A DNA stretch of 64,000 nucleotides from Methanosarcina sp. Ant1 (GCA_001714685.2 MDTP02000008.1:1-64000); one strand, 5' to 3'; shown: positions 28,811 to 38,391, numbered from the stretch's first letter. Translations and numbers: made by a program. Notes: generated from the letters alone by a model not told the origin.

Positions 28811-30181
28811 ATGGATATAACTACAGAACTTCGAAAAATCGTCGGCTTACGGCTCTCGGTCTCGCCTTCGGAACTTTATTGTTATTCTTCTGATGCATCC
28901 CAGGTCAAAGGGACGCCTGATTACGTAGTACGCCCGAAAAGCACCGACGAGGTAAGCCGTATTGTCAAGCTCGCCTATGAGAATGAAATACCTGTGACTG
29001 CAAGGGGAGCAGGCACCGGACTTGCAGGCGGTGCGGTTCCCGTCAGAGGAGGCATCGTACTGGATATGTCGGGCATGAATCGAATTCTTGAAATCGATAT
29101 TGACAACATCCAGGTAGTTGTGGAGCCTGGAATTATTCAGGATGCTCTTAATGACGCACTAATACCGTATGGCTTTTTCTTTCCTCCCAATCCTGGCAGT
29201 TCTGCAATGTGCACTATCGGGGGCATGATAGCTTACAATGCAAGTGGAATGCGCTGTGTTAAATACGGCACTACCAGAAACTATGTTCGCGACCTGGAAG
29301 TGGTTCTTGCGGATGGGACAGTCATCCACACCGGCTCAAAAATGCTGAAATCCGCTGCAGGCTATGATCTGACCCAGCTTATTATAGGGTCTGAGGGCAC
29401 ACTAGGGATCGTCACGAAAGCGGGCCTGAAAATAGCTCCTCTCCCGAAAACCCGCAAACTGGTCATAGCTTCCTTTGAAAATGCAGAAATTGCAGGGCAG
29501 GCAGTTGTAAAGACTTTTTCAAACGGGGTTATTCCCTCAGCCTGCGAGATTCTGGACAGAGTTTCCCTCCAGGTTCTCAAACGCTACGACCCGAAGCTTG
29601 TGCTCCCTTCAGAAGGTGATGTTCTTCTCTTCGAGGTGGATGGCACTGAAAATTCGGCACGTGAAGCTGCAGAGCAGATAATTGAGGTTTGCTCGCCTCT
29701 GGCTCTTTCCATAAAGCTTGCAGAAAGTGAAAAAGAAATGGCAGATATCTGGGCCGCGAGAAAGCTTGTAGGAGCCGCAGTTTCCCGCCTGGACCCTACA
29801 AAGACCCGTATTTATGTCGGAGAAGACGTGGGAGTTCCTATAAAAAAGATTCCAGAACTGCTAAAAAGAGCACAGGAAATTTCTGAAAAATTCAACCTGC
29901 ATGCTATGAAATACGGGCATATAGGGGATGGAAATCTGCACCTTGCCCTTTTCATTGATGTTCTGAATAAAGACGAGTGGGACCGCCTGAATCAAGTCGC
30001 AGATCTGATTCACAGGACAGCAATCGAGCTCGGAGGTACTGTCAGTTCCGAGCATGGTATAGGTGCAGCCAGGGCTGAGTATATGAAAGCCCAGTGGGGA
30101 CCTGCCTTTGAGGTCATGCGTGCAATCAAAAAAGCCCTTGACCCGAAAGGTATACTGAATCCGGGTAAATTGGGGTTGTGA
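28811..30181 (+). CDS. FAD-linked oxidase, glycolate oxidase GlcD / D-lactate dehydrogenase family
   Basis: The 456-aa flavoprotein has the PCMH-type FAD domain with ARGAGTGLAGGAVP, PPNPGSSAMCTIGGMIA and YGTTRNYVRDLEVVLADG, and a C-terminal FAD-oxidase domain with SEHGIGAARAEYM and ALDPKGILNPGKLGL. It oxidises 2-hydroxy acids such as glycolate or D-lactate, passing electrons to its partner. AGAGGT precedes the ATG. The stop codon overlaps the GTG of the following Fe-S gene, so the two are translationally coupled and probably form one complex. Confidence 0.88.
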   Translation: MDITTELRKIVGLRLSVSPSELYCYSSDASQVKGTPDYVVRPKSTDEVSRIVKLAYENEIPVTARGAGTGLAGGAVPVRGGIVLDMSGMNRILEIDIDNIQVVVEPGIIQDALNDALIPYGFFFPPNPGSSAMCTIGGMIAYNASGMRCVKYGTTRNYVRDLEVVLADGTVIHTGSKMLKSAAGYDLTQLIIGSEGTLGIVTKAGLKIAPLPKTRKLVIASFENAEIAGQAVVKTFSNGVIPSACEILDRVSLQVLKRYDPKLVLPSEGDVLLFEVDGTENSAREAAEQIIEVCSPLALSIKLAESEKEMADIWAARKLVGAAVSRLDPTKTRIYVGEDVGVPIKKIPELLKRAQEISEKFNLHAMKYGHIGDGNLHLALFIDVLNKDEWDRLNQVADLIHRTAIELGGTVSSEHGIGAARAEYMKAQWGPAFEVMRAIKKALDPKGILNPGKLGL

Positions 30182-31338
30182 AAACCGTGAAAAACAAAGA
30201 AAAAAGGGAAATCAAGCGGGCAAAAGAGCTGGATAAAAGCGAAATAAGTGAAATGAAAGGCAAAAATCAGCCCTTTGAACTTGACCGCAGGTCAGTTTAC
30301 AAATGTGTGCAGTGCGGAACCTGCCGTTCGGTTTGTCCTGTCTTTAATGTAGTAGGCTGGGAGTCTGCTAACACACGCGGCCGAATGCTTATAATCAAAA
30401 GCCTTCTCGAGGGCAGACACCCTTCAGAAGATGTTCTCCCAAGTCTGGCTTCCTGTACAACCTGTAGGATCTGCGCTGCCAAATGTCCTGCAGGAGTGAA
30501 CCCACCAGAAGTTGTGGAAGCTGCCCGTGCCCAACTGGTTAAATGCGGCATTACAACTGAAGTCCAGGAAAAACTCAGGGCCTCAGTCATAACTAGCGGA
30601 AACTCCTTTGGAGAAGCAAAAGACCGCACACACTGGCTTTCCGAGACAGAGCGTTCGCAGCTTCCTGAGAAGTCAGATTATGTTTATTTCGTAGGCTGTT
30701 TCGACTCTTACCGCTATCCGGAATTTGCGGAAAAAACATTTAAGGTTCTGCAGCGCTTCGGAGTAACTCTCCTTCCGGATGAGCAATGCTGTGCTTCTCC
30801 CCTTCTGCGTACTGGATTCAGGGAGGACGCAGAAAAGGTTATGAAGCGTAATCTTGAGCAGATCAGGAAGGTAGGAGCCCACACGATTATCACGAGCTGT
30901 GCCGGCTGTTATACCACTCTCAAGAATAATTATCCCGAAGAACTCCACGTCATCAGCCTCCCCGAGTTCCTTGCCGAGCATCTGGATGAACTCAAGCTGA
31001 AGAAACTTGACCTTACAGTCACCTACCATGATCCCTGCCACCTGGGCAGGCACAATAAAATCTACGAAGCTCCAAGGAAAGTTATCCAGGCGATCTGCAC
31101 ACTCAAAGAAATGAAAAATATCAAAGAAAACTCCCGCTGCTGCGGCGGCGGAGGTGGGGTCAGGATAGGATATCCGGATATTTCTCTCGAGCTTGCCCGA
31201 AATAGGCTTGAAGACGTACCAGAATGTGTGGACTATATCGTTACCTCCTGTCCTCTTTGTGTGAGAAACCTCAGAGACGCAGGCGGCGATATCGAGGTCA
31301 TCGATATTGTAGAACTCGTGGCAATGGCAATGGAATAA
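30178..31338 (+). CDS. Iron-sulfur subunit, GlcF/HdrD-like with two CCG domains
   Basis: The 386-aa protein carries two 4Fe-4S motifs, CVQCGTCRSVCP and CTTCRICAAKCP, then two cysteine-rich CCG domains including CCASPLLRTGF and CCGGGGGVRIGYP. This resembles GlcF and the catalytic subunit HdrD of heterodisulfide reductase. The GTG start overlaps the stop of the FAD subunit, and a lysine-rich stretch of about 30 residues precedes the clusters. The pair could feed electrons from lactate or glycolate to methanophenazine or a disulfide. Physiological donor and acceptor are inferred only. Confidence 0.87.
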   Translation: MKTVKNKEKREIKRAKELDKSEISEMKGKNQPFELDRRSVYKCVQCGTCRSVCPVFNVVGWESANTRGRMLIIKSLLEGRHPSEDVLPSLASCTTCRICAAKCPAGVNPPEVVEAARAQLVKCGITTEVQEKLRASVITSGNSFGEAKDRTHWLSETERSQLPEKSDYVYFVGCFDSYRYPEFAEKTFKVLQRFGVTLLPDEQCCASPLLRTGFREDAEKVMKRNLEQIRKVGAHTIITSCAGCYTTLKNNYPEELHVISLPEFLAEHLDELKLKKLDLTVTYHDPCHLGRHNKIYEAPRKVIQAICTLKEMKNIKENSRCCGGGGGVRIGYPDISLELARNRLEDVPECVDYIVTSCPLCVRNLRDAGGDIEVIDIVELVAMAME

Positions 31339-31745
31339 TTTAGTTGCTTAGAGGTTTAGATATTTGTGAATTTAGCTACTTGTTTCTCAGTTGATTCTTA
31401 CTGTGAGTAAACTTTGTATAGCTCAATTCATTCTATTTTCCACTCCAGAGGAGTAATTTTATCTTTCCGGTCGCACATTAGTAAACTTCGGTGTTTTATC
31501 AACAGCATATTTTAACAACATATTTTTATTTCTGGAAAATGATTCTTGTTCAAGCGGTCTCAAAACTCAAGACATTTCTACACTAAGGTCAATTTGTATC
31601 TGAATTTCGGAAAAACTTCTAACGAATTTAACTCCAACATTGCCCGTCATCCAATTGTAGGATCAAGTTTAGTTTTGAGACAACCTGCTTGTTACTAAAT
31701 TTTACGGCTGACATAAGCTTTGAGATAGTTTAGGAGAACAGAATC
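31339..31745. other. Intergenic DNA, nothing recognised
   Basis: AT-rich DNA after the oxidoreductase operon. No gene or strong structure is seen; it should hold the promoter of the following small-protein pair. Confidence 0.5.
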
Positions 31746-32003
31746 GTGAGCTGCAAACCAATAACGTTTCGTAACGTTTCGCCTGATACGTTCAAATGTA
31801 TGAAAAAGAAGCTTCAGGACTATGGTATCCATGTCCCGCCCGGGAACAAAGGAGAGCTTTCAGGGGCGGGAATTATGGCGAATTTCGAATGGGATGAAGA
31901 GTCGGCTCTCACCATTACAATCAAGGAAAGGCCTTTTTTCGTCAGCTGTGAGATTGCAGCATCTAAATTAAAACAATTCGTAGTAGAATGCAATGGTTCG
32001 TGA
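31746..32003 (+). CDS. Small hypothetical protein, first of a tandem paralogous pair
   Basis: An 85-aa protein starting at GTG, with AGGAG about 9 nt upstream. I do not recognise the family. It is clearly homologous to the next gene: ITFRNVSPDTFKCMKKKLQ aligns with IRFKNVTPEVFSCMKKKLQ, followed in both by a Gly-rich turn, a FxWD segment, an IKER strand and a final F-V-x-E-C. A beta-rich single domain seems likely, with no membrane segment or known catalytic motif. The genes overlap by 11 bp and are surely co-transcribed. Confidence 0.75.
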   Translation: MSCKPITFRNVSPDTFKCMKKKLQDYGIHVPPGNKGELSGAGIMANFEWDEESALTITIKERPFFVSCEIAASKLKQFVVECNGS

Positions 32004-32307
32004 GGAAAAGTTCGGGATTAAGAATATGGGCGAAAGAAAACTGGATGCTGAAGGCTGCCAGGGGATTCGGTTTAAAAATGTGACTCCTGAAGTGTTTTCC
32101 TGTATGAAGAAAAAACTCCAGAACTATGGGGTCGGAATTTCATCTGGAAATTCCGGAGTGCTTGAAGGAAATGGAATAGTTGCCCACTTTAGCTGGGACG
32201 GGGAGGCAAACCTGGTAATTGAGATCAAAGAAAGGTCTCTGAATACCTACTGTGGGCAGGTAAGCGGAAAACTGAGGTCTTTCGTGCGCGAATGTCAGGG
32301 ATTATGA
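31993..32307 (+). CDS. Small hypothetical protein, second of a tandem paralogous pair
   Basis: A 104-aa paralogue of the preceding protein; identity is high over MKKKLQ-YG, the Gly-rich turn and IKER. Its start overlaps the upstream gene by 11 bp; an internal ATG at 32026 would give a 93-aa product closer in length to its neighbour. Two cysteines, in the CMKKK segment and the terminal V-x-E-C, are kept in both. Function is unknown; the coupled duplication hints at a heterodimer, which is inference. Confidence 0.75.
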   Translation: MVREEKFGIKNMGERKLDAEGCQGIRFKNVTPEVFSCMKKKLQNYGVGISSGNSGVLEGNGIVAHFSWDGEANLVIEIKERSLNTYCGQVSGKLRSFVRECQGL

Positions 32308-32408
32308 AAGAAGATCAGGCTCTCCAATAATAAAGATCTGTCATTAGATAGTTCCAAAATTTCGAAATATAATTACGATATTCTAAGAATTTGAGACCTC
32401 GCAAATCT

Positions 32409-34622
32409 TTAACTCCCTTTTCTTCTTATCAAGCAATTATGGGCGTTTCCCACAAGATCGAGTCTTCCTGCCTTTTCCAGAGCTTCATACACAAGTTCGT
32501 AATTTGCAGGGCTCCTGTAGTGCATAAGGGCTCTCTGCATTGCTTTTTCTTTTTTGTTTTTTGCAACATACATTTTTTTGCCTGTGAAAGGATCAAGCCC
32601 TGTATAATACATGCAGGTCGCTACTGTCATAGGGGTTGGGGTAAAGTCCTGTACCTGTTCTGTATAGCCTCCATGGTCTCGCACATATTCTGCCATTTCG
32701 ATCATATCTTCAAGAGTGCAGCCCGGATGCCCTGACATCAGGTAGTTTACAATATACTGTTCTTTGCCGTATTTTCTGTTGAGGCCAGCAAATTCTCCGG
32801 CGAATTTTTCGTAGGTTTCCCTTCCTGGTTTGCACATTGCATTCGTGACCCTTTTTGAGAAATGTTCAGGTGCGATCCGCAGTTGTCCGCTGATATGGTG
32901 GGCGCAAAGTTCTTCGAGGTATTCGTTATCCTCAAGAGCCAGGTCGTAGCGCACTCCGTAGCCTGTGAATACCTGCTTGACTCCTGGAAGTTCGCGCAGG
33001 CGGCGCATGAGTTCGAGCAGCTTTTTGTGGCTAGTATTCAGAGCAGGGCAAATTCGAGGGTAAAGGCAGGATTTGTCGAGACAGACTCCTTTCTTCCCCC
33101 AGGTTTTACATTCCATTCCGTACATGTTGGCACTTGGACCGCCGACTCCGTTTATAATGCCTTTGAAGTCTGGCTTTCGTGTAAGTTTTTTTGCCTCACG
33201 CAGGACTGACTCAATACTGCGGCTTGCAATCATGCGCCCCTGATGCTGTGTAATGGCGCAAAAGGCACAGCCTCCAAAGCAGCCCCTGTGCGTTGTCAGG
33301 GATAACTTTACCATTTCCAGGGCAGGGACAGGTTCTTTATAGGAGGGGTGAGCCTCGCCCGTGAAAGGCAGCTCGTATACATGATCCATTTCAGCTTCTG
33401 TCAGAAGCCGCATAGGCCTGTTCTGCACGATGACAGTTTTTGGGTGAGGCTGGACAACACCTTTTCCAGTAACAGGGTTATGTTCCAGGAAATGCATGCA
33501 AAAAGCCTTTGCAAAAGCTTCTTTATCCTGAGAAACGTCTGAAAAAGAAGGAATTTCAACATAATCCTTGAAAAATTCTGATGCTTTTTCACATACTTCG
33601 AAATCTTTCTCTTTGTATATATCCTGTTGTTTATCCTTCTCTTGTTTGTTCTTCTCTTGTTTGTCCTTCTCTTGTTTGTCCTTCTCTTGTTTATCCTTCT
33701 CTTGTTTATCCTTCTCTTTGACTCTTTCTTTGAGTTCTTTCCAGGCTTTAACTTCCATCTTCCAGGCCGTGCCCGGAATGCCCCTGATCTCCCTGATATC
33801 TTCCCCTGCCTGCAACCTTCTTGCAAGCTCTACAATTTGAAGTTCTCCCATACCGTAAATAACGAGATCTGCAGGTGCATCAGCCAGAATTGATTGCCTA
33901 ACCTTATCCGATAGATAATCGTAATGTGCTAAACGCCGCAGGGAAGCCTCAATGCCCCCCAGTACAATTGGCACCCCGGGAAAGGCTTCTTTTATTTTAT
34001 TAGAGTAAATAATCACAGCTCGACTTGGGCGAAGTCCTGCTTTGCCCCCAGGAGAATAAACATCCTTATCCCGCGGTTTCAGACCTGGAGTAAGGTTGCT
34101 GACCATGGAGTCAGTGTTTCCAGCGCTTAATGAAAAGAAAAGCCTGGGCTTTCCAAGTTTCCTGAAGTCCTCTGAATTATCCCATCTGGGCTGGGCAATG
34201 ATGCCAACCAGGAAGCCAGCATCTTCAAGAACTCTTCCAATGATTGCAGTCCCGAAACTGGAATGGTCCACATAGGCATCTCCGGTGACAAGAATAATGT
34301 CAAGTTCCTTCCAGCCTCGGGCTTTTACTTCCTCAGGAGTCATTGGAAGGAATTCTGATGCAGGTATGCGTGAAGAAACGTGTTTTTCGGACTTCTTTTC
34401 TCTTTTTTCCTGCTTTTCCCTTGTTTCTACCGGGGGTTTTACATTTGCCTGTTCGGATTTTTTCCTGGGCTTCGCTCCTGATTCCAATTCGTCTCTTGCT
34501 TCGAGTCCCGCCTCTGCTTTTTTTGGGGCAAAAAAGCCGGTTTTTCTGCCTGACTTTTCTTTATCCGATTTTTCTATGCTGGATTTTTTGTTTTTTTTCG
34601 GAAATGCTGTGTCTTTCGCCAT
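32409..34622 (-). CDS. YgiQ-family radical SAM protein with lysine-rich extension and repeat insertion
   Basis: The 737-aa protein has the UPF0313/YgiQ N-terminal domain (MTPEEVKARGWKELDIILVT onward), a radical SAM core with CFGGCAFC that binds the 4Fe-4S cluster, and a C-terminal domain with FTPTPMTVATCMYYTG. The reaction of this family is unknown. Two oddities stand out: a Lys/Glu-rich N-terminus of about 105 residues and an insertion at about residues 299-334 made of KDKQE repeats, both in front of the catalytic core. The start has GAGGAG upstream, somewhat distant. Confidence 0.87.
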   Translation of the reverse strand: MAKDTAFPKKNKKSSIEKSDKEKSGRKTGFFAPKKAEAGLEARDELESGAKPRKKSEQANVKPPVETREKQEKREKKSEKHVSSRIPASEFLPMTPEEVKARGWKELDIILVTGDAYVDHSSFGTAIIGRVLEDAGFLVGIIAQPRWDNSEDFRKLGKPRLFFSLSAGNTDSMVSNLTPGLKPRDKDVYSPGGKAGLRPSRAVIIYSNKIKEAFPGVPIVLGGIEASLRRLAHYDYLSDKVRQSILADAPADLVIYGMGELQIVELARRLQAGEDIREIRGIPGTAWKMEVKAWKELKERVKEKDKQEKDKQEKDKQEKDKQEKNKQEKDKQQDIYKEKDFEVCEKASEFFKDYVEIPSFSDVSQDKEAFAKAFCMHFLEHNPVTGKGVVQPHPKTVIVQNRPMRLLTEAEMDHVYELPFTGEAHPSYKEPVPALEMVKLSLTTHRGCFGGCAFCAITQHQGRMIASRSIESVLREAKKLTRKPDFKGIINGVGGPSANMYGMECKTWGKKGVCLDKSCLYPRICPALNTSHKKLLELMRRLRELPGVKQVFTGYGVRYDLALEDNEYLEELCAHHISGQLRIAPEHFSKRVTNAMCKPGRETYEKFAGEFAGLNRKYGKEQYIVNYLMSGHPGCTLEDMIEMAEYVRDHGGYTEQVQDFTPTPMTVATCMYYTGLDPFTGKKMYVAKNKKEKAMQRALMHYRSPANYELVYEALEKAGRLDLVGNAHNCLIRRKGS
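33620..33725. repeat. 15-bp in-frame tandem repeat inside the YgiQ gene
   Basis: A CTCTTGTTTGTCCTT-type unit, read on the plus strand, is repeated about six times in frame and encodes KDKQE pentapeptides on the minus strand. The copies differ by single bases only, so expansion is recent. Confidence 0.9.
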
Positions 34623-34723
34623 AATCTGTTTTCGAGCTCCTCATTTTTCTCGATTCCCAGTTAGACAGGTACTAGAGTTATTTTCATACCCGAGCTGTCT
34701 TTTCAGGGTTCCCTATATCTTTT

Positions 34724-35365
34724 TTATACTCCCATCATCATTTTTAACATCGTGTATGAGGCCATAATCTGGTTGTTTCCATCCCTGTCCGTAGGGGCTC
34801 CATGTCCAGAATATAGGTTCTTCACATCTAGTTTTGTGAGTTTTTCAACTGAGCCAAGCATTTTGTCGGGTTCTGAACCTTCAAAATCCATTCTTCCAAA
34901 CCCTCCACCCGGAAATACAGTGTCCCCAGAGAAGAGACTTTTTGAGACTGTTTCATAGAGGCAGATACTCCCCATCGAATGGCCTGGAGTATGAATCACT
35001 TCAAGGTATTCCCCATTTCCTATGGCAATTTTGTCCCCTTCTTCATATGTAATTGTGGGCTTGACAGCAGGTGCACTGTTTCCGAAGAGCACGGATACAC
35101 TAAGGTATTCATCGTTTACGCCTTCCAGGTCGGCTTTGTGCACTCCTACTTCTGCACCGCTCTTTTCTGCAATTGCTGCTGCTGCAGCTGTATGGTCGTA
35201 ATGGCAGTGAGTCAGAATAATGAGCTCCAAATCTGTAAGCTTGATGTATTTTTCCAGTTGTTTAATGATCAGGTCACTATTCATGCCCGCATCGATCAGA
35301 ACTTTCCCATTTACCAGATAGACACTGGAATCGTAAGCTGTAGGGCAAATATACCGGACTTCCAT
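34724..35365 (-). CDS. Metallo-beta-lactamase-fold hydrolase
   Basis: The 213-aa protein has the MBL signature THCHYDH, a further metal-binding segment HTPGHSMGSICLY, SGDTVFPGGGFGR and SGHGAPTD. It resembles glyoxalase II-like single-domain hydrolases, which bind two zinc or iron ions. Substrate is unknown. AGGAGG lies close before the ATG, an excellent ribosome-binding site. It lies 101 bp from the YgiQ gene and 123 bp from tatD, all on the minus strand, and might be co-transcribed. Confidence 0.85.
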   Translation of the reverse strand: MEVRYICPTAYDSSVYLVNGKVLIDAGMNSDLIIKQLEKYIKLTDLELIILTHCHYDHTAAAAAIAEKSGAEVGVHKADLEGVNDEYLSVSVLFGNSAPAVKPTITYEEGDKIAIGNGEYLEVIHTPGHSMGSICLYETVSKSLFSGDTVFPGGGFGRMDFEGSEPDKMLGSVEKLTKLDVKNLYSGHGAPTDRDGNNQIMASYTMLKMMMGV

Positions 35366-35488
35366 CTTTTTTCCTCCTTTATTCCTATTTTCCTCTATCC
35401 TTTTTTCATTTCTTTCTTACTTTTTCCTTACACTTTTTTGCATTCTTTTCATCGATTACTTTGTCTTTAATGCGTAAGTCTGAGAATT

Positions 35489-36262
35489 TCAGATGTTAAA
35501 AGCCCTGCGCGCGTTTTCAGTAGCTAATTTAGCAATCTCTGCCGGCTCCATATCCTTAAGTTGCGCTACCGCAGGAATTGAATCCACTATAAAGGCAGGT
35601 TCGTTTCTGCCTTTGCGTGAAGAAAGATAGGGACTGTCGGTTTCCAGAAGCAAGTTTTCAGGTGGCACCTCGGTTGCGAGAACCTGATGATGCTCGGAAA
35701 AACAGACAAGAGTTGCCAGGGAAATGTAGTATCCCATATCCACTATTTCCCGCATTGTCTCAACAGAGCCGCTGTAACAGTGGTAGATAACTGTATCTAC
35801 ACCCTTTATTAGTTTCAGAACTTCAGCTTCAGCCAGCCGGGCGTGCACCACAAGGGGTTTGTCCAGATCTTTTGCAAGCTCGATTACTTTTTCGAATGAC
35901 GCTGTCTGCTTTTCACGTTCCTCATTTGTTTTGCAGTCCTGAAAATCCAGGCCTGCTTCCCCAATACCTGCTGCTTTTTCTGCATTAGCTTCAATCTGGG
36001 CAAGGATAGCATTTATTTCTTTATCATCGCCTTCCCTGCCAATATCAGGGCTCAGGCCAAGTGTTGCATGAATATCTCCATACTTTTCCGCAAGTTCAAG
36101 ACTCATGCAGTTGCCCTTAAGGGAAATTCCGGAATTGATCATTCCGACAACTCCTGCATCCCTGGCTCGGAGAATAGTCTCTTCCCGATCGCGGTTGAAT
36201 TTAGGAAAATCAAGGTGACAGTGAGAATCAATAATTGGATAAGGCATGGATTTGTATTCCAT
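35489..36262 (-). CDS. TatD-family metal-dependent hydrolase
   Basis: The 257-aa TIM-barrel protein shows DSHCHLDFPKF with the HxH metal ligands, the glutamate in GEAGLDF, HAR, HCYSGS and the final ETDSPYLSSR segment. TatD proteins are DNases or related phosphodiesterases. A TATA-like TATAAAAAG lies about 23 bp before the ATG at 36262, suggesting a leaderless transcript and supporting this start over the internal ATG at 36247. The exact substrate is unknown. Confidence 0.87.
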   Translation of the reverse strand: MEYKSMPYPIIDSHCHLDFPKFNRDREETILRARDAGVVGMINSGISLKGNCMSLELAEKYGDIHATLGLSPDIGREGDDKEINAILAQIEANAEKAAGIGEAGLDFQDCKTNEEREKQTASFEKVIELAKDLDKPLVVHARLAEAEVLKLIKGVDTVIYHCYSGSVETMREIVDMGYYISLATLVCFSEHHQVLATEVPPENLLLETDSPYLSSRKGRNEPAFIVDSIPAVAQLKDMEPAEIAKLATENARRAFNI

Positions 36263-36447
36263 CTCATTTTATTTTACTTTTTATACGTTATTTGGGAATA
36301 CAAACCTGAAAAACGAATAGGCACTAATCCTTATCCTACCTTTTGTCTTTTAACTGTACTATGAACTATACTTTGGACTATACTTCGGACTATAGTCTTC
36401 GGGTTCTTTTAGCCAGTTCTGTCAGTTTCATATTAGTTCTGTCAGTT

Positions 36448-37956
36448 TTATCTTTTTGCTTCTTTTTTATACAGCAGGTTCATGGCGTTCACAAGGGCTT
36501 CTACAGAGGCCATTACTATATCCGGGTTTGCGGATCTCGCAGTTACAATTCTACCCTGTTCGTTTTCGAGACCTATGTATACATCTGCAAGGGCATCTGC
36601 TCCTCCGGTAATGGCATCAATTCTGAAATCCTGGAGCTTGAAGTGGTTAGTCTCTCCGAGGATGTCCCTTACGGCATTAAGGGCTGCATCTACTGGGCCA
36701 ACCCCAACTCTTGCTGCAATAACTTCTTTGCCATCGATTTCTGCCTTAACAACGGCTGTGGGCGTGAGGAGATTTCCGGTCATTACGGATACTTCTTTGA
36801 GTTTGATCAGTTCCTCATCGGAACTTGCTTTTCCAAGTACTGCGGAAGCAACCGCATAAAGGTCGGCATCGGTTATTTGTTTGCCTTTGTTTGCAATCTC
36901 TTTGATTCTGGAAACAATTTCATCGAGTTGCTTATCATTGCTTATTATTCCGGCAGATTCCAGGGACTGCTTGACTGCATGTTTGCCTGTATGTTTGCCG
37001 AGGACAATACGCCGTCTGTGACCTACCATTTCCGGAGTCATTATCCCAGGTTCGAAAGTATCGGATCTCTCAAGCACTCCCTGGCTGTGGATTCCCGATT
37101 CGTGGGAAAAAGCATTTTGGCCGACCACAGGAGTGTTTGGAGGAAGCCTGATTCCAGTATAGTTTTCAACCATTTTCGAGCTTTCTACAAGGTATTCTGT
37201 CCGAATATTCGTTTTTGCCCCGTAAATTGCCTTAAGGCTCATGACTGTCTGGGAAAGGTCGGCATTTCCTGCTCTCTCTCCTATCCCATTTATCGTGACC
37301 TGTGCCTGGGATGCGCCTGCCTCGATGGCCATGAGGCTGTTTGCTACCGCAAGCCCGAAATCATTATGGCAATGCACATCGATGGGAATTGTTATTTCGG
37401 CTGCGATGTCCTTTATCTGCCTGTACATCGCGGACGGAACCATAATCCCAACGGTATCTGGTACGTTAATGATATCGCACCCTGCTTCCTGGACCGCCTT
37501 GAAAACCTTCATTAGATACTCAGGATCAGTCCTTGTAGCGTCCATTGCAGAAAACATGCACTTCAGTCCGTGATCTTTGATGTACTGGACAGCTTCCACA
37601 GCCAGTTGGATGACTTCGTCCTGGCTTTTTTTGATAGTATATATCCTTTGTACATCTGAGGTAGGGACGAAAGTATGCACAAGGCCAACGTCGCTTTCAA
37701 AACAGGCATCGATATCTTTTTTCAATACACGAGCAAGTCCACAGACTACAGCGTCCAGCCCGGCATTAGAAATCGATTTTACGGATTCTTTATCTCCTTC
37801 TGAGGAGATGGGAAATCCAGCTTCTATTATGTCTACCCCGAGTTTGTCAAGTTGACGGGCAATTTCCAGCTTCTGTGTAGAAGTCAGGGATACCCCGGGG
37901 GTTTGTTCTCCGTCACGCAGTGTTGTGTCAAAAATAGTTACTGTTTTATTCTGCAT
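36448..37956 (-). CDS. 2-isopropylmalate synthase / citramalate synthase family
   Basis: A 502-aa enzyme that condenses acetyl-CoA with a 2-oxo acid. The N-terminal HMGL-like barrel starts FDTTLRDGEQTPGVSL; metal-binding VHCHNDFGLAVANS and NGIGERAGNADL follow. The C-terminal region after about residue 370 is the LeuA allosteric dimerisation domain, with VGVGPVDAALNAVR and the DFRIDAITGGADALADV segment, so feedback regulation by leucine or isoleucine is likely. Methanogens use both LeuA and the related citramalate synthase CimA; the sequence alone does not let me choose. No ribosome-binding site is evident. Confidence 0.88.
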   Translation of the reverse strand: MQNKTVTIFDTTLRDGEQTPGVSLTSTQKLEIARQLDKLGVDIIEAGFPISSEGDKESVKSISNAGLDAVVCGLARVLKKDIDACFESDVGLVHTFVPTSDVQRIYTIKKSQDEVIQLAVEAVQYIKDHGLKCMFSAMDATRTDPEYLMKVFKAVQEAGCDIINVPDTVGIMVPSAMYRQIKDIAAEITIPIDVHCHNDFGLAVANSLMAIEAGASQAQVTINGIGERAGNADLSQTVMSLKAIYGAKTNIRTEYLVESSKMVENYTGIRLPPNTPVVGQNAFSHESGIHSQGVLERSDTFEPGIMTPEMVGHRRRIVLGKHTGKHAVKQSLESAGIISNDKQLDEIVSRIKEIANKGKQITDADLYAVASAVLGKASSDEELIKLKEVSVMTGNLLTPTAVVKAEIDGKEVIAARVGVGPVDAALNAVRDILGETNHFKLQDFRIDAITGGADALADVYIGLENEQGRIVTARSANPDIVMASVEALVNAMNLLYKKEAKR

Positions 37957-38159
37957 GGGTTCGATGTAAAAATCGATCCCTTCTTTCGGTTCTTACAGTC
38001 ATAGTAATCACCTATAAGGATGTTCATTTCTGGTATATAAATACCATGTGCGTTTGTGAATGCTTTACTGAAATTTAACTTTTCGAGCTTCGGGTGAGGA
38101 AAATTATTTATACTAGATGCCCTATTCTAGGGTTGCTTCTAGGGTGTCACAAGACATCT

Positions 38160-38281
38160 AAGAGGTAAAAAACGAGACTTGAAAAACGGGACTTGAAAAA
38201 CGAAGTTTAAAAGGTGCCGAAAAACGGAATCTGAAAAACGAAATCAGATGGTGCCTGAAGGCGTTGTTTGCTAAAACAACG
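38160..38281. repeat. 14-bp degenerate tandem motif and hairpin upstream of the rRNA promoters
   Basis: GAAAAACGGGACTT-type 14-bp units occur as two pairs separated by about 10 bp (about 38180-38245), each starting GAAAAACG. Next, CGTTGTTT-GCTA-AAACAACG (38262-38281) forms a perfect 8-bp hairpin. The block lies 110-230 bp before the first rRNA promoter and may be an upstream activator region, which is inference. Confidence 0.6.
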
Positions 38282-38391
38282 GCTCATAAAACGGACAAAG
38301 TTAAGGATTCGAAAGTACAACTCTTTTGAAATCTTTTTAACTACTCTATTTCCCTCTTTCAAATTTGTTCAATCTCCTTCGCGGGAGAACA

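Noticed and set aside
33401-33893. Frames rich in KRRTN or LLFVL repeats
   Set aside because: Out-of-frame reads of the KDKQE-coding repeat of the YgiQ gene.
36343-37515. 390-codon open frame on the plus strand opposite the LeuA/CimA gene
   Set aside because: Cysteine- and tyrosine-rich translation, no ribosome-binding site, and the minus strand encodes a complete well-conserved enzyme.
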